Part shown: one piece after another, positions 7,655 to 16,930 of the stretch | How positions within the stretch are numbered: the stretch's first letter is position 1 | Layout: each line of letters starts with the position of its first letter | Assembly: GCF_007570835.1 (NCBI RefSeq) | Contig: NZ_SUNC01000001.1 | Span: 1,302,001 to 1,366,000, forward strand | DNA from: Croceicoccus sediminis | GTDB lineage: Bacteria; Pseudomonadota; Alphaproteobacteria; Sphingomonadales; Sphingomonadaceae | Direction of reading: 5' to 3' | Length of the DNA: 64,000 nucleotides | Position numbers and translations under genes: made by a program | The notes under the pieces: generated by a model | Told to the model about the DNA's origin: nothing | The model's database searches: none | What the model saw: the letters and a program-made list of their open reading frames with translations, nothing else

Positions 7655-10342
7655 ATGCAAACGATCCCGACCGGCCGTTTTGCCGTTCGTACGGTTTTGA
7701 CATCCAGCTGCGCCCTGGCGGCGGTCATGGCCGCGCCTGCGCTGGCCCAGGATACGACGGAAGAAGTCGAAATCGAGGTTACCGAGGAAGTCGAGTATGC
7801 CGAACCGGCAACCGAATATGCGGAGCCGTCGAGCGACAGCAACACCATCATCGTGACCGCGACGAAGCGCGAACAGACGCTTCAGGACGTGCCGGTCGCC
7901 GTTACCGTGACGACCGAGGAAGACCTTGAGCGCGCCGAAATCCGCGACCTAAAGGATCTGACCAGCATTGCCCCTTCGCTGAAGGTGACGCAGCTTCAGT
8001 CGAGCGCGAACACCAATTTCATCATTCGCGGCTTCGGCAACGGCGCGAACAACGCCGGTATCGAACCCTCGGTCGGCGTCTTCGTCGACGGCGTTTACCG
8101 TTCGCGCTCTGCCGCGCGCATCAACGACCTGCCCGACCTGCAACGCATCGAAGTGCTGCGCGGTCCGCAGTCGACGCTGTTCGGCAAGAATGCCAGCGCC
8201 GGCGTCATCTCCGTCGTGACGGCAGAACCGCGCTTTACCTTCGGCGGCGAAGCCGAAGTGAGCTACGGCAACTTCGACTCGATGGTCGCCAAGGCGAACG
8301 TCTATGGCCCGCTGACCGACACGATCGCGGCCTCCATCGGCGGCGGCATCAACAAGCGTGACGGCTACATCACCGACCTCGGCACCGGCGGCAAGACGAA
8401 CGAGCGTGACCGCTGGTTCACTCGCGGCCAGCTGCTGTTCGAACCGGGCGGCGTCTTCAAGGTCCGCCTGATCGGCGACTATGAAAAGACCAACGAGAAC
8501 TGCTGCGCCAACGTGCTGTTGCAGGAAGGTCCGATCGGCGCCGCGATCACCGCCCCCGCCCCGTTCGGCCTGGGTGCCGGCAATTCGGACCCGAACGATC
8601 CCTATGCCGATGTCATCTATTCGAACTTCCCCAGCACGAACGACATCGAGAACTGGGGCTTCTCGGGCCAGATGGATTTCGGCTTCGGCCCGTTCAAGCT
8701 GACCTCGATCACCGCCTATCGCGGCGTCGATGCCATCACCAACCAGGATTCGGACTTCACCGGTGCGGACCTCATCAGCCGCAACTTCCAGGACCTGTCG
8801 ATCCGCACGTTCACGCAGGAATTCCGCGCGAACGCCTCGTTCGGTCCGGTCGACCTGCTGCTGGGCGCGTTCTACTTCGATGAATCCATCGATCAGGTGA
8901 ACCAGCTCTATTACGGCGACGACCTGCGCCAGTTCGCGAACATCGGCATTTCCGGCCTCAGCGGCGGGGCGTTCGACGTTCCGAGCCTGGAGCAGTTCTT
9001 CGGCCAGCTGGCCGGTGCGCCGGGCGTGTTCGACAACCAGTTCTTCATCGGCAACCGCGGTCTCGACGAAGCCTACACGCTCGACAACGAGGCGCTGAGC
9101 CTGTTCGGGCAGATGGACTTCTACGTCACCGACCGCCTGACGCTGACGGCTGGCATCAACTACACGAAGGACAAGAAGAAGTTCTCGACCAACGTGGTCA
9201 GCTCCGACGTGTTCTCCTCGCTCGATCTCGACGCGTTCGTGACCGGCGCGACGCAGGCCGGCATCAGCCAGACGGTTGGCGGCATCCTGGGCGTTCCGGG
9301 TGGTTTCGCCACGGCCGACCAGATCGCCGCTTTCGCAGGCAGCCAGCCGGACCTCTATCAGCAGATCGCCACCGGCGCCGCTGCTGCGGCCGCGCCTATC
9401 GGCAACCTTGCCGCGTTGCAGTACCTGCCGCCGTTCCTCAACGTCCCCAACTCGGTCGAGAGCGGGAAGCTGAGCGACGACGATATCTCCTACACCCTGC
9501 GCGTCGCCTATGACGTGACCGACAGCCTCAATGCCTACTTGTCCTATGCGACAGGGTATAAGGCACCGTCGGTCAACCTGTCGCGCGACAGCCGTCCGGC
9601 GTTTGCCGACCGTGCCTCGATCGAGGCGGCGGGGCTCGACTTCCCGACGCAGGAATACGGCAGCCGCTTTGCGGATGCTGAGGATTCCAAGGTTATAGAG
9701 CTTGGCCTGAAGGGCGATTTCGGTCCGGCGAACTTCACCTTTGCCGCCTTCAGGCAGACAATCACCGGATTCCAGTCGAACATCTTCACCGGCACCGGCT
9801 TCTTCCTTGCCAACGCGGGCAAGCAGGAAGCCATCGGTTTCGAATTCGACGGCTCGGTCCGTCCGGTCGATCCGCTGCTGCTGCGCATGGCGGTCACCTA
9901 CCTCGACAGCGAGTACAAGGACTTCCCGCTGTCGGGCGTGGGCGACCTTTCGGGCACGGCCGTGGCCGGCGTTCCGGCGATCTCGGCAACGTGGTCGGCG
10001 CAGTACACGCATGATTTCGGCAACGGCGACGCGCTGATCGCGCGTGGCGACTATCACCACGAATCGGCGGTGCAGATCGTCGAAGGCCTGCCCGGCTTCA
10101 TCGAATTCGGCCAGGCCGCGGCCATCGGCGCCGCCGCGCAGTTCCAGCGCGAAGTCAACGAAGTGAACGCCTCGCTGACTTATGCCATGCAGAACGGGCT
10201 GCAACTGTCGGTCTGGGGTCGCAACATCACGAACGACCGCTACCTGCAGTCGATCTTCGACACGCCGATCCAGCCGTTGAGCATTTCGGGTTACCCGAAC
10301 CAGCCGCGTACTTACGGCGTGACGGCACGCTACAAGTTCTGA
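7655..10342 (+). CDS. TonB-dependent outer-membrane receptor
   Basis: An 895-aa receptor for energised uptake of a bulky substrate across the outer membrane. Signal peptide residues 1–31 (ending APALAQ) are followed by an unusually acidic Glu-rich stretch (about 34–62). The TonB box region NTIIVTATKREQTLQDVPVA comes next, then the plug (IRGFGNGANNAGIEPSVGVF, VLRGPQSTLFGKNASAGVI) and a long 22-strand barrel ending in YGVTARYKF with the terminal Phe. A large loop at about 500–600 with Ala/Gly-rich sequence is typical of sphingomonad receptors. Substrate unknown. Expression is probably controlled by the inverted repeats upstream, and a strong terminator follows. Confidence 0.92.
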   Translation: MQTIPTGRFAVRTVLTSSCALAAVMAAPALAQDTTEEVEIEVTEEVEYAEPATEYAEPSSDSNTIIVTATKREQTLQDVPVAVTVTTEEDLERAEIRDLKDLTSIAPSLKVTQLQSSANTNFIIRGFGNGANNAGIEPSVGVFVDGVYRSRSAARINDLPDLQRIEVLRGPQSTLFGKNASAGVISVVTAEPRFTFGGEAEVSYGNFDSMVAKANVYGPLTDTIAASIGGGINKRDGYITDLGTGGKTNERDRWFTRGQLLFEPGGVFKVRLIGDYEKTNENCCANVLLQEGPIGAAITAPAPFGLGAGNSDPNDPYADVIYSNFPSTNDIENWGFSGQMDFGFGPFKLTSITAYRGVDAITNQDSDFTGADLISRNFQDLSIRTFTQEFRANASFGPVDLLLGAFYFDESIDQVNQLYYGDDLRQFANIGISGLSGGAFDVPSLEQFFGQLAGAPGVFDNQFFIGNRGLDEAYTLDNEALSLFGQMDFYVTDRLTLTAGINYTKDKKKFSTNVVSSDVFSSLDLDAFVTGATQAGISQTVGGILGVPGGFATADQIAAFAGSQPDLYQQIATGAAAAAAPIGNLAALQYLPPFLNVPNSVESGKLSDDDISYTLRVAYDVTDSLNAYLSYATGYKAPSVNLSRDSRPAFADRASIEAAGLDFPTQEYGSRFADAEDSKVIELGLKGDFGPANFTFAAFRQTITGFQSNIFTGTGFFLANAGKQEAIGFEFDGSVRPVDPLLLRMAVTYLDSEYKDFPLSGVGDLSGTAVAGVPAISATWSAQYTHDFGNGDALIARGDYHHESAVQIVEGLPGFIEFGQAAAIGAAAQFQREVNEVNASLTYAMQNGLQLSVWGRNITNDRYLQSIFDTPIQPLSISGYPNQPRTYGVTARYKF

Positions 10343-10365
10343 TCCGCTTTCAAGACGGGAAATTT

Positions 10366-10405
10366 AAAGGGGTCGTACCGAAAGGTGCGGCCCCTTTTGC
10401 TTTTT
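10366..10405 (+). terminator. Rho-independent terminator after TonB receptor
   Basis: A 14-bp stem (AAAGGGGTCGTACC with GGTGCGGCCCCTTT, two G·U pairs) closes a GAAA tetraloop and is followed by TGCTTTTT. It lies 24 bp after the receptor stop codon. Confidence 0.88.
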
Positions 10406-10460
10406 GACATAGAACAGGCAATAAGTTGCGCAGCGACCTTATCGTGAAGGGGGAATTTTT

Positions 10461-10871
10461 ATGGAATGGATGTTGCTGCCGTACCGGCGGTATTTCGAGT
10501 TTTCGGGCCGTTCGCGGCGCAAGGAATACTGGATGTTCGCGCTGTTCAACTTCCTGGTCTATATCGGTTTCATGCTGATCATGATGGCGCTGGGCGGCGG
10601 CATGGAATACGGCGAAACCGCTTCGATGAGCCCGCTGGCATCGGTGGTGATGATCGCGATGTTCGCCTGGGGCCTTGCGACGATCATTCCGTCGCTGGCC
10701 GTCACGTTTCGCAGGCTGCACGACACCGACCGTTCGGCATGGTGGATCCTGATCGGTTTCGTGCCCATCATCGGCGGACTTGTCCTGCTGTACTTCTACC
10801 TGATCGAAGGGACGCACGGGCCGAACCGGTTCGGGCCCGATCCCAAGGAAGGTGAAGCGCGCGGCGTCTGA
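10461..10871 (+). CDS. DUF805 family membrane protein (first of tandem pair)
   Basis: A 136-aa inner-membrane protein of the DUF805 family (E. coli YhaH/YhaI type). It shows the hallmark N-terminus PYRRYFEFSGRSRRKEYW, the central TFRRLHDTDRSAWW motif and the C-terminal GPNRFGPDP. Three to four membrane segments are visible. Molecular function of the family is unknown. A GGGGG-rich Shine-Dalgarno stretch precedes the ATG. A second copy follows 36 bp later. Confidence 0.9.
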   Translation: MEWMLLPYRRYFEFSGRSRRKEYWMFALFNFLVYIGFMLIMMALGGGMEYGETASMSPLASVVMIAMFAWGLATIIPSLAVTFRRLHDTDRSAWWILIGFVPIIGGLVLLYFYLIEGTHGPNRFGPDPKEGEARGV

Positions 10872-10907
10872 TACGCCCTTCTTCAAAGACAAACGGGGGG
10901 TTTGTCG

Positions 10908-11318
10908 ATGAACCTGATATTTGCGCCCTATCGGCGATATTTCGATTTCTGGGGTCGGTCCAGCCGCAGCGAGTATTGGGGCTTCATGGCCCTGATACTG
11001 ATGCTCTGGGCCGTCACCGTGGTCCTTGGCTACAGTTTTGGCGGCAGGCTGAAAGATGGCGTGCTGGTCGGCGGCAGCGCGATGGTCGACGTGCTGAACA
11101 TGGCCTACACGCTGTTCGTGCTCGGCTCACTCATCCCGATATTCACGGTGACGATCCGGCGGTTGCACGATGCCGGTCATTCGGGGTTCTGGCTACTGAT
11201 CTACCTCGTCCCGCTGATCGGGGCACTGTTCATGCTCTACATGATGTTCAAGACCGGGGACATCGGCGCGAACGCCTATGGCCCCGATCCTCGGCTCGAT
11301 TACGTCATAAGCTCCTGA
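10908..11318 (+). CDS. DUF805 family membrane protein (second of tandem pair)
   Basis: A 136-aa paralogue of the preceding protein: PYRRYFDFWGRSSRSEYW, TIRRLHDAGHSGFW and ANAYGPDPR are all conserved. I use ATG 10908, which has a GGGGGG stretch just upstream; a TTG at 10902 would add two residues. Its 3' end overlaps the convergent ABC permease gene by 14 bp. It probably forms an operon, and perhaps a hetero-oligomer, with the first copy (inference). Confidence 0.9.
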   Translation: MNLIFAPYRRYFDFWGRSSRSEYWGFMALILMLWAVTVVLGYSFGGRLKDGVLVGGSAMVDVLNMAYTLFVLGSLIPIFTVTIRRLHDAGHSGFWLLIYLVPLIGALFMLYMMFKTGDIGANAYGPDPRLDYVISS

Positions 11319-13833
11319 GCGCGCGGGCCGGTCTTGCGCGCAGGACCGGCAGCGACGCCGCCACGGCGGCCAGCACGACGAGAAGCACCCCGCCGCCCAG
11401 CACGGCGAGCACTATCGGCAGGTCGGGGCGATAGGGAAATTCGAACAGGCGGGTCATGACCAGCCAGCCCGTCCCCAAGCCGATGCCCAACCCGATCGTG
11501 CCCAGCACGGCGGCCAGGATCAGGTATCGCGTCAGCAAGGCACCCAGAAGCTGCCCCTGGCTTGCACCCAGAACGCGCAGGACGACCGTGTCGTAAGTCT
11601 CCCGGGAGCGCGCAGCGGCAATAGCGCCCAGCAACACGGCCAGCCCCGCCAGCACGGCGACACTGGCAGCGGCAAGGATGGCGACCGCAAGGCTGGACAG
11701 GATTTCGCGCGCCTCTGCAAGAACGCCGCCGATCTCGATCACCGAAGTCGTCGGAAAGGCGCGGACCAGCGCGCCCAGCAGCGGGCCCCCGTCCGTGCCA
11801 TCGGACAGGATGACCGAAGCCGAGAGGTTGTGCGGCGCATCGTCGATGGCACCGGGCGCGAAGACGAGGACGTAGTTGAAGCCCAGATCGTCCCACTCGA
11901 TCCGGCGGAACGAGGCGATGGTCGCCTCACGCTCCACCCCCAGCAGGCCGATGGAGAGCTTGTCCCCAATCTCGAGATCGAGCGCATTGGCCAGATCCTG
12001 ATCAACCGATACCAGCGGCGGCCCGTCGTAGTTCTCAGGCCACCACTCGCCCTCGCTCACCACATTACCGTCGGGCAGTTGCGCGGAGTATGTCAGGCCC
12101 CGCTCTCCCCTCAGCGCCCATGCACCTTCGGGAATATCATCAAGCTCCGACACCCGCGTCATCGCGTCTTCGGGGCCATAGGCGAGGATCGCCCCGCGCA
12201 GCGATGGCACGGTCCGCACTTGCGATCCCGGTGCCTCGCGCTCCACGATCTGCCGGAACGAACCCTCTGCATCGCGCGGCAGGTCCAGCACGAAGTAATC
12301 GGGCGCCTTTTCGGGCACGGTCCCGGCGATATAAGCGTCGAGACTGGTCTGGATCGCGGCGATCGCGGCAAAGGACGACAGGCCGAAGCCCAGCGCCGTG
12401 ACCAGGGCGATCGTCGGCGCGCCCGGCCGGTCCAGCGCGGAAAGGCCCATGCGCATGGCGAGCGACCCGCGCGTGCGTGGCACGCGGGCGGCAAGCCTGC
12501 GAATGAGAATTCCCAGCAGCGCCAGCAGGCCCAGCACGACCGCCGCCCCGCCCAGGAAACCGGCCGTCAGCAAAGGCTCGTGCGCGGTTACAAGCGCCAG
12601 CGCGACAATCGCGATCAGCCCCGCCGCGACCGGCTTGGCCGCCTTGCGCCATAGGCCTGCGGGCAATGTCACCCGCGAACGCAGCAGTGCCATGGCCGTG
12701 ATCGAACGCGAGGCGAGCAGCGGCGGCGCGGCAAACACGAACGCGACCAGAAGGCCGAACACCGCCGCCCGGATCAACGCCAGCGGGTCCAGCACGAAGC
12801 CGGTTTCGACCGGCAACAGGCCTTCGAGAAGTGCGGCCAGCGCGGGCACCGCGAGGACGCCGACAACCAGCCCGCCCCCGATACCGATCAACGCGGCGGC
12901 CAAGACCTGCAAGGCATGTATCCGCAAGACATCGTCCGATGTCGCGCCCAGCACTTTCAGGGTCGCGACCGTACCGCGCCGCGATTCCAGCCACGAAGAC
13001 ACCGCGCCCGCGATGCCGATCCCGGCGATGACCAGCGCGGCCAGCCCGACAAGGCCGAGGAACTGGCCCATATTGGCCATCAACCGGTCCGCCCCCGGCG
13101 ATGCCCTGTCGCGCGTGCGGGTTGCCCAGCCGGAATCGGGGAACCGCGCCTCGAACGCATCTGCCACGGCCTGCGGGTCCGCGCCCGCGGGCAGAGCCAC
13201 GCGGTATTTCGCACGCATCATCGAACCGAACTGGACCAGCCCGCTTTTCTGCATCGTGCCCTGCGACACCAGAACCGGCGCGCCCAGCGCGAAGCCTTCG
13301 GAAAGGCGGTCGGGTTCGCGCGCGATCACGCCCGCGATGCGCACGTCTTCCTCGCCCAGCCGGATCGTATCGCCGATCGCGACGTCCAAGCGGTCGAGCA
13401 CCCCGCCATCGACCCATGCCGCGCCGTCGGGCGGCGGGCCCGCGTCCTTGTTTCCTTCGAGTTCAAGCCTGCCATAGAGCGGCCAGGCCCCGTCGACCGA
13501 TTTCAGCTGAACCGGAGAGACATTGCCGTTTTCCGCGCTGGCCATCGCCTGAAGCCGGATTCCGCCCGATACCGGGCCCAGTTCACGAAGCGCGTCCAGT
13601 TCCTGGGCGCTCGCCTCGCGGGCATAGATCGCGAATTCAACGTCGCCGCCCAGGATTTCCTGGCCGCGCTCGGACAGTTCGCCGCGGATCGCGGATTCCA
13701 GCGTTCCGATCGCCGCCAGTGCGCCCGCGCCGAGGAACAGGCAGATGACGAGCAGGCGCAGCCCGCGGAATCGCCACGAAAAATCGCGCTTCGCCAATCG
13801 AAAGGCGAGCGCCCAGCGACTTTGTCCGCTCAT
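11305..13833 (-). CDS. FtsX-like ABC transporter permease (YbbP type)
   Basis: An 842-aa inner-membrane permease of the MacB/LolC/FtsX superfamily. There is an N-terminal anchor (LRLLVICLFLGAGALAAIGT) and a large periplasmic domain (about 45–260). Two FtsX cores follow: one around 260–420 and a second set of spans near the C-terminus (AARSRETYDTVVLRVLGASQ). It starts on the ATGA that ends the ATPase gene at 13830, so the two are translationally coupled. Gene order next to a TesA-type esterase matches the ybbA–ybbP–tesA neighbourhood of proteobacteria. Its likely role is export or handling of a lipid or secreted molecule; the substrate is not known. Confidence 0.9.
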   Translation of the reverse strand: MSGQSRWALAFRLAKRDFSWRFRGLRLLVICLFLGAGALAAIGTLESAIRGELSERGQEILGGDVEFAIYAREASAQELDALRELGPVSGGIRLQAMASAENGNVSPVQLKSVDGAWPLYGRLELEGNKDAGPPPDGAAWVDGGVLDRLDVAIGDTIRLGEEDVRIAGVIAREPDRLSEGFALGAPVLVSQGTMQKSGLVQFGSMMRAKYRVALPAGADPQAVADAFEARFPDSGWATRTRDRASPGADRLMANMGQFLGLVGLAALVIAGIGIAGAVSSWLESRRGTVATLKVLGATSDDVLRIHALQVLAAALIGIGGGLVVGVLAVPALAALLEGLLPVETGFVLDPLALIRAAVFGLLVAFVFAAPPLLASRSITAMALLRSRVTLPAGLWRKAAKPVAAGLIAIVALALVTAHEPLLTAGFLGGAAVVLGLLALLGILIRRLAARVPRTRGSLAMRMGLSALDRPGAPTIALVTALGFGLSSFAAIAAIQTSLDAYIAGTVPEKAPDYFVLDLPRDAEGSFRQIVEREAPGSQVRTVPSLRGAILAYGPEDAMTRVSELDDIPEGAWALRGERGLTYSAQLPDGNVVSEGEWWPENYDGPPLVSVDQDLANALDLEIGDKLSIGLLGVEREATIASFRRIEWDDLGFNYVLVFAPGAIDDAPHNLSASVILSDGTDGGPLLGALVRAFPTTSVIEIGGVLAEAREILSSLAVAILAAASVAVLAGLAVLLGAIAAARSRETYDTVVLRVLGASQGQLLGALLTRYLILAAVLGTIGLGIGLGTGWLVMTRLFEFPYRPDLPIVLAVLGGGVLLVVLAAVAASLPVLRARPARALRSL

Positions 13834-14537
13834 CCGTTCAGACGGTCCGTAACGATGCGCCCGTCGGCCAGTTCAAGCACCCGCTCGCACTTTTCGGCGA
13901 GTGAGGGATCGTGCGTGATGAGGAACAGCGTCGCCCCCATCTCCGCGCGCCGGGCAAACAACAGATCGATGACTTGCGCCCCGGTTGTGCTGTCCAGATT
14001 GCCGGTCGGCTCGTCTGCGAACAACAGCGGCGGGCGCGGGGCCAGCGCGCGAGCAATGGCGACGCGCTGCTGCTCACCGCCCGAAAGCTGCATGGGATAG
14101 TGATCGAGCCGGTGGCCGAGGCCGACCGCCTCAAGCTCTTCCCGTGCCCGGCCAAAGGCATTGTCCGCGCCTGCCAGTTCGAGCGGAGTGGCGACGTTTT
14201 CGGTCGCCGTCATCGTGGGCAGCAGGTGGAAAGCCTGAAGCACGATACCGATCCGGCCACGCCGCGCGCGAGCCAGCGCGTCTTCTGACAGGCCGGAAAA
14301 ATCCTCCCCCGCCACGTCCAGCTTGCCGCCGCTCGCCCTCTCAAGCCCTGACAGCACTGCCATAAGCGACGATTTGCCCGATCCCGACGGGCCCAGCAGC
14401 GCCACCGTCTGCCCTTCGGGCACCACGAGGTCGATGCCTTTCAGGATCGGTACAGGGCTTCCCGTGTTACCCAGTTCAAGGGTCAGGGCTTCGGCATGGA
14501 TGGCAGGGCGGGTCGCGATGTCTGGGGGGCTTTGCAT
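13830..14537 (-). CDS. ABC transporter ATP-binding protein (YbbA/LolD type)
   Basis: A 235-aa ATPase. Walker A is GPSGSGKSS, the signature is LSGGEQQR, Walker B is LLFADEPTGNLD, and the switch His follows in LITHDPSLAEKCERVL. ATG 14537 (MQSPPDIATR) gives the normal family length; the longer reading frame would run into the divergent esterase promoter. It pairs with the FtsX-like permease (4-bp overlap) and is divergent from tesA, 52 bp away. Confidence 0.93.
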   Translation of the reverse strand: MQSPPDIATRPAIHAEALTLELGNTGSPVPILKGIDLVVPEGQTVALLGPSGSGKSSLMAVLSGLERASGGKLDVAGEDFSGLSEDALARARRGRIGIVLQAFHLLPTMTATENVATPLELAGADNAFGRAREELEAVGLGHRLDHYPMQLSGGEQQRVAIARALAPRPPLLFADEPTGNLDSTTGAQVIDLLFARRAEMGATLFLITHDPSLAEKCERVLELADGRIVTDRLNG

Positions 14538-14589
14538 GGAGCCCACAAGATTGGCATGGATGGGGCGAGCTGCAAGGAAATTGATCGAA

Positions 14590-15255
14590 ATGCGTAAGTT
14601 GATCGCGGCACTTGCCGCACTGGCCCTCGCGGCCTGCGGACAGGCAGAGGGTACGAAGGCCGATGGCGGCACCGCCGAAGCGGATGCGCCGATCGGTCAG
14701 CCGACGATGGTGCTGGCCTTTGGCGACAGTCTTTTTGCCGGGTACAACCTGCCGCAATCGGCGGCCTATCCGGCCCAGCTGGAGCAGGCGCTACGCCAGC
14801 GCGGGATGAACGTGCGCGTGCAGAATGCGGGCGTTTCGGGCGACACTACGTCCGCCGGGCGGCAGCGGCTGGAATTCGTGCTCGATTCCATGACGGTGAA
14901 GCCTGATGTCGCGCTCGTCGAACTGGGCGGGAACGACATGCTGCGCGGCCTGCCCCCGGCACAGGCGCGTCAGAATCTTGATGCGATCATGGCCGAACTC
15001 GACCGGCGCGATATCGACATCGTCGTCATGGGCATGAAGGCCGCGCCCAACATGGGCGGCGACTACGCGGGCGAGTTCAACGCGATCTTCCCCGACTTGG
15101 CTGACAAGTACGATGCCGAACTGGTGCCGTTCTTCATCGAACCGCTGATCTTCGATCGTTCGCTGGTGCAGTCGGACCAGATCCATCCCACAGCAGACGG
15201 CGTGAAGGCGATGGTCGAAGAATCGGTCGATACGATCGAGGACGCGCTGAACTGA
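14590..15255 (+). CDS. tesA: SGNH-hydrolase arylesterase/lysophospholipase (TesA-like), lipoprotein
   Basis: A 221-aa secreted esterase. The N-terminus MRKLIAALAALALAACGQ is a type II signal with lipobox LAAC, so the protein is probably membrane-anchored, unlike soluble E. coli TesA. Block I is FGDSLFAGY (catalytic Ser), block II is around NAGVSGDTT, block III is GGND, and block V is DQIHP (Asp and His). It is divergent from the YbbA/YbbP-type ABC genes, a common linkage. Confidence 0.92.
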   Translation: MRKLIAALAALALAACGQAEGTKADGGTAEADAPIGQPTMVLAFGDSLFAGYNLPQSAAYPAQLEQALRQRGMNVRVQNAGVSGDTTSAGRQRLEFVLDSMTVKPDVALVELGGNDMLRGLPPAQARQNLDAIMAELDRRDIDIVVMGMKAAPNMGGDYAGEFNAIFPDLADKYDAELVPFFIEPLIFDRSLVQSDQIHPTADGVKAMVEESVDTIEDALN

Positions 15256-15262
15256 AGCGGGC

Positions 15263-16342
15263 CTAGAGCGGCACCGCCTCGCCCGATGTGACCCGCCATG
15301 CGGCGGGGCGTTCGGGAAGGCTGGCAAAAGGTTCGGTCTCCGTCCCCGTCATCCAGATCTGCGCACCGGTAGCGGCAAGGCGTTCGTAAAGCACCGCGCG
15401 GCGCACCGGGTCGAGGTGGGCCGCGACCTCGTCCAGCAAGAGGACCAGCGGACGCGATCCGGCGGCCAGTTCGGCATGGGCAAGCGTGATCGCGATCAGC
15501 ATCGCCTTCTGCTCTCCGGTCGAACACTCCGCCGCCGCGCGCCCTGTCCCCGCCATCGTGACCGACAGATCGTCGCGATGCGGGCCCGCCAGCGTACGGC
15601 CCGCCCCGCGATCGGCAGCTCGGCCCGCGCGCCAAAGCTCAACCAGTTCGCCCGCATCGGCAGGCGCGGCGGGTTCGACGCGCAACTCGGGCTGCGCGAA
15701 CGGACCGTCGGGCACGGCGGCAATAGCCTCGGCCAGGCGCGCGACCGTTTCGGCCCGCCCCTGGGCGATAAGGGCGCCTGCCTCCGCCATTTCCTTTTCC
15801 AGCGCGTCGAGCCAGCCCGCATCGGGCCGGGCATCGCCGCCCATCAGCCGGTTCCTTTCGCGCAGGGCCTTGTCATAACGGGTCGAATGCGCCGCATGAT
15901 CGGGGCGTAGGGCCAGCACCATGCGGTCGAGGAAACGTCGGCGTCCACCGGCGCTGTCGGTGAACAATCGGTCCATTGCCGGGGTCAGCCACGTAACCGA
16001 AAGCCATTCGGCCAGCCGCGTTGCCGGCAGCGGCGCACCGCTGGCCTGCACGATCCGGCGGCCCGGATTGTCGGCCCGCAGCGCTGTGCCGATCCGAACC
16101 GGCGTTACCCCGCTGACCAGATCGGCCCCGACCGCGAAACCGCCATGCGCACCTTCGCGCGGGATGTCGGACAATTGCGCCCGCCGCAGCCCCCGCCCCG
16201 GTGCGAGCAGCGATAGCGCTTCCAGCACGTTGGTTTTCCCCGCGCCGTTGGGGCCGATGAGCAAGTTGAAACGCCCCGCGCCCTCTAGCCGGGTGGCGGC
16301 GTGATTCCTGAAATCGGCAAGGCGGATACGGTCCAGCGCCAT
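15263..16342 (-). CDS. recF: DNA replication/repair protein RecF
   Basis: A 359-aa SMC-like ATPase that loads RecA at gaps with RecOR. N-terminal LADFRNHAATRLEGAGRFN, Walker A GPNGAGKTN, the signature region STGEQKAML and Walker B PLVLLLDEVAAHLDP are all present. Length is normal. It is not next to dnaN or gyrB, which is usual in alphaproteobacteria. It converges on tesA with a 7-bp gap. Confidence 0.95.
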   Translation of the reverse strand: MALDRIRLADFRNHAATRLEGAGRFNLLIGPNGAGKTNVLEALSLLAPGRGLRRAQLSDIPREGAHGGFAVGADLVSGVTPVRIGTALRADNPGRRIVQASGAPLPATRLAEWLSVTWLTPAMDRLFTDSAGGRRRFLDRMVLALRPDHAAHSTRYDKALRERNRLMGGDARPDAGWLDALEKEMAEAGALIAQGRAETVARLAEAIAAVPDGPFAQPELRVEPAAPADAGELVELWRAGRAADRGAGRTLAGPHRDDLSVTMAGTGRAAAECSTGEQKAMLIAITLAHAELAAGSRPLVLLLDEVAAHLDPVRRAVLYERLAATGAQIWMTGTETEPFASLPERPAAWRVTSGEAVPL

Positions 16343-16492
16343 CGCCTATGCGCTTAGGGTTCGCCCGCGTGCAGGAAAAGGTCGAAATGCCAAAACCAAT
16401 ACTTGGTGAATTTTCCCAATTCGCGGCATTATTAACATCCGTTCATCTCGCGAAACCAAAGCAAGCATCTGAAAAACGGTGATTTTCAAAAC

Positions 16493-16508
16493 TGGCACGG
16501 TTGCTGCA
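16493..16508 (+). promoter_or_regulatory. Sigma-54-like promoter upstream of the small ORF and PspC gene
   Basis: TGGCAC, five bases (GGTTG), then CTGCA matches the −24/−12 consensus TGGCAC-N5-TTGCW with one mismatch and correct GG/GC spacing. It lies 58 bp before the ATG at 16566, within the 223-bp recF/small-ORF intergenic region. Psp systems are classically sigma-54/PspF-dependent, which makes the match more believable. I saw no clear PspF enhancer site. Confidence 0.55.
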
Positions 16509-16565
16509 ATGTATCTGGCATGAACGGCACGACGCCGTATCAACCAGTAAACAAGGGGAATTAAA

Positions 16566-16706
16566 ATGACCAATCTTTCGCAGATCTCTTCGCAGGTGAC
16601 CGCTGGCCTGGCCGCTCTTGCCATCTCGCTCTTCGCCATTTCGGCAACGGTTTCGCCGGTCGATTTCGCCGCTCAGGCCCCGATCGCTTCGGAAATGCGC
16701 GCATGA
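16566..16706 (+). CDS. Small 46-aa membrane or secreted protein coupled to PspC
   Basis: The reading frame starts MTNLSQISSQVTAGLAALAI and continues with one hydrophobic segment (about residues 13–28), ending SEMRA. It resembles a short signal-anchored peptide. AAGGGGA lies 8 nt upstream of the ATG, and its TGA overlaps the ATG of the PspC gene (ATGA), so translation is coupled. I do not recognise a family. Coupling and the ribosome binding site argue that it is real. Confidence 0.7.
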   Translation: MTNLSQISSQVTAGLAALAISLFAISATVSPVDFAAQAPIASEMRA

Positions 16707-16912
16707 GCAACGTGACCAATTCCAACGGAGGCTCGCCGCGCAAGTTCCATCTCGACAAGAGGCGCGGCAAACTGATGGGCGTGTGCGCCGGCATCGCCGA
16801 ATACTTCGGCATCGACGTCACGCTCGTCCGCATCCTGGTGGTCGTGGGCACGCTGGCCGGTTTCGGCTCGCTGATCCTCGTCTACCTGCTTATCGGGCTG
16901 ATCGCGGACTGA
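16703..16912 (+). CDS. PspC-domain protein
   Basis: A 69-aa protein consisting almost only of a PspC domain: KFHLDKRRGKLMGVCAGIAE, then YFGIDVTLVRILVVV and a second hydrophobic stretch to the end. PspC proteins sense or respond to inner-membrane stress together with PspA and PspB, which are not in this window. Overlap with the 46-aa ORF and the sigma-54-like promoter suggest a stress-induced two-gene operon. Confidence 0.9.
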   Translation: MSNVTNSNGGSPRKFHLDKRRGKLMGVCAGIAEYFGIDVTLVRILVVVGTLAGFGSLILVYLLIGLIAD

Positions 16913-16930
16913 CCCTCCGCGATCACACCC

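Noticed and set aside
7949-10204. 751-aa minus-strand open frame inside the TonB receptor
   Set aside because: Antisense shadow; the composition is charged and repetitive, with no signal peptide or motif.
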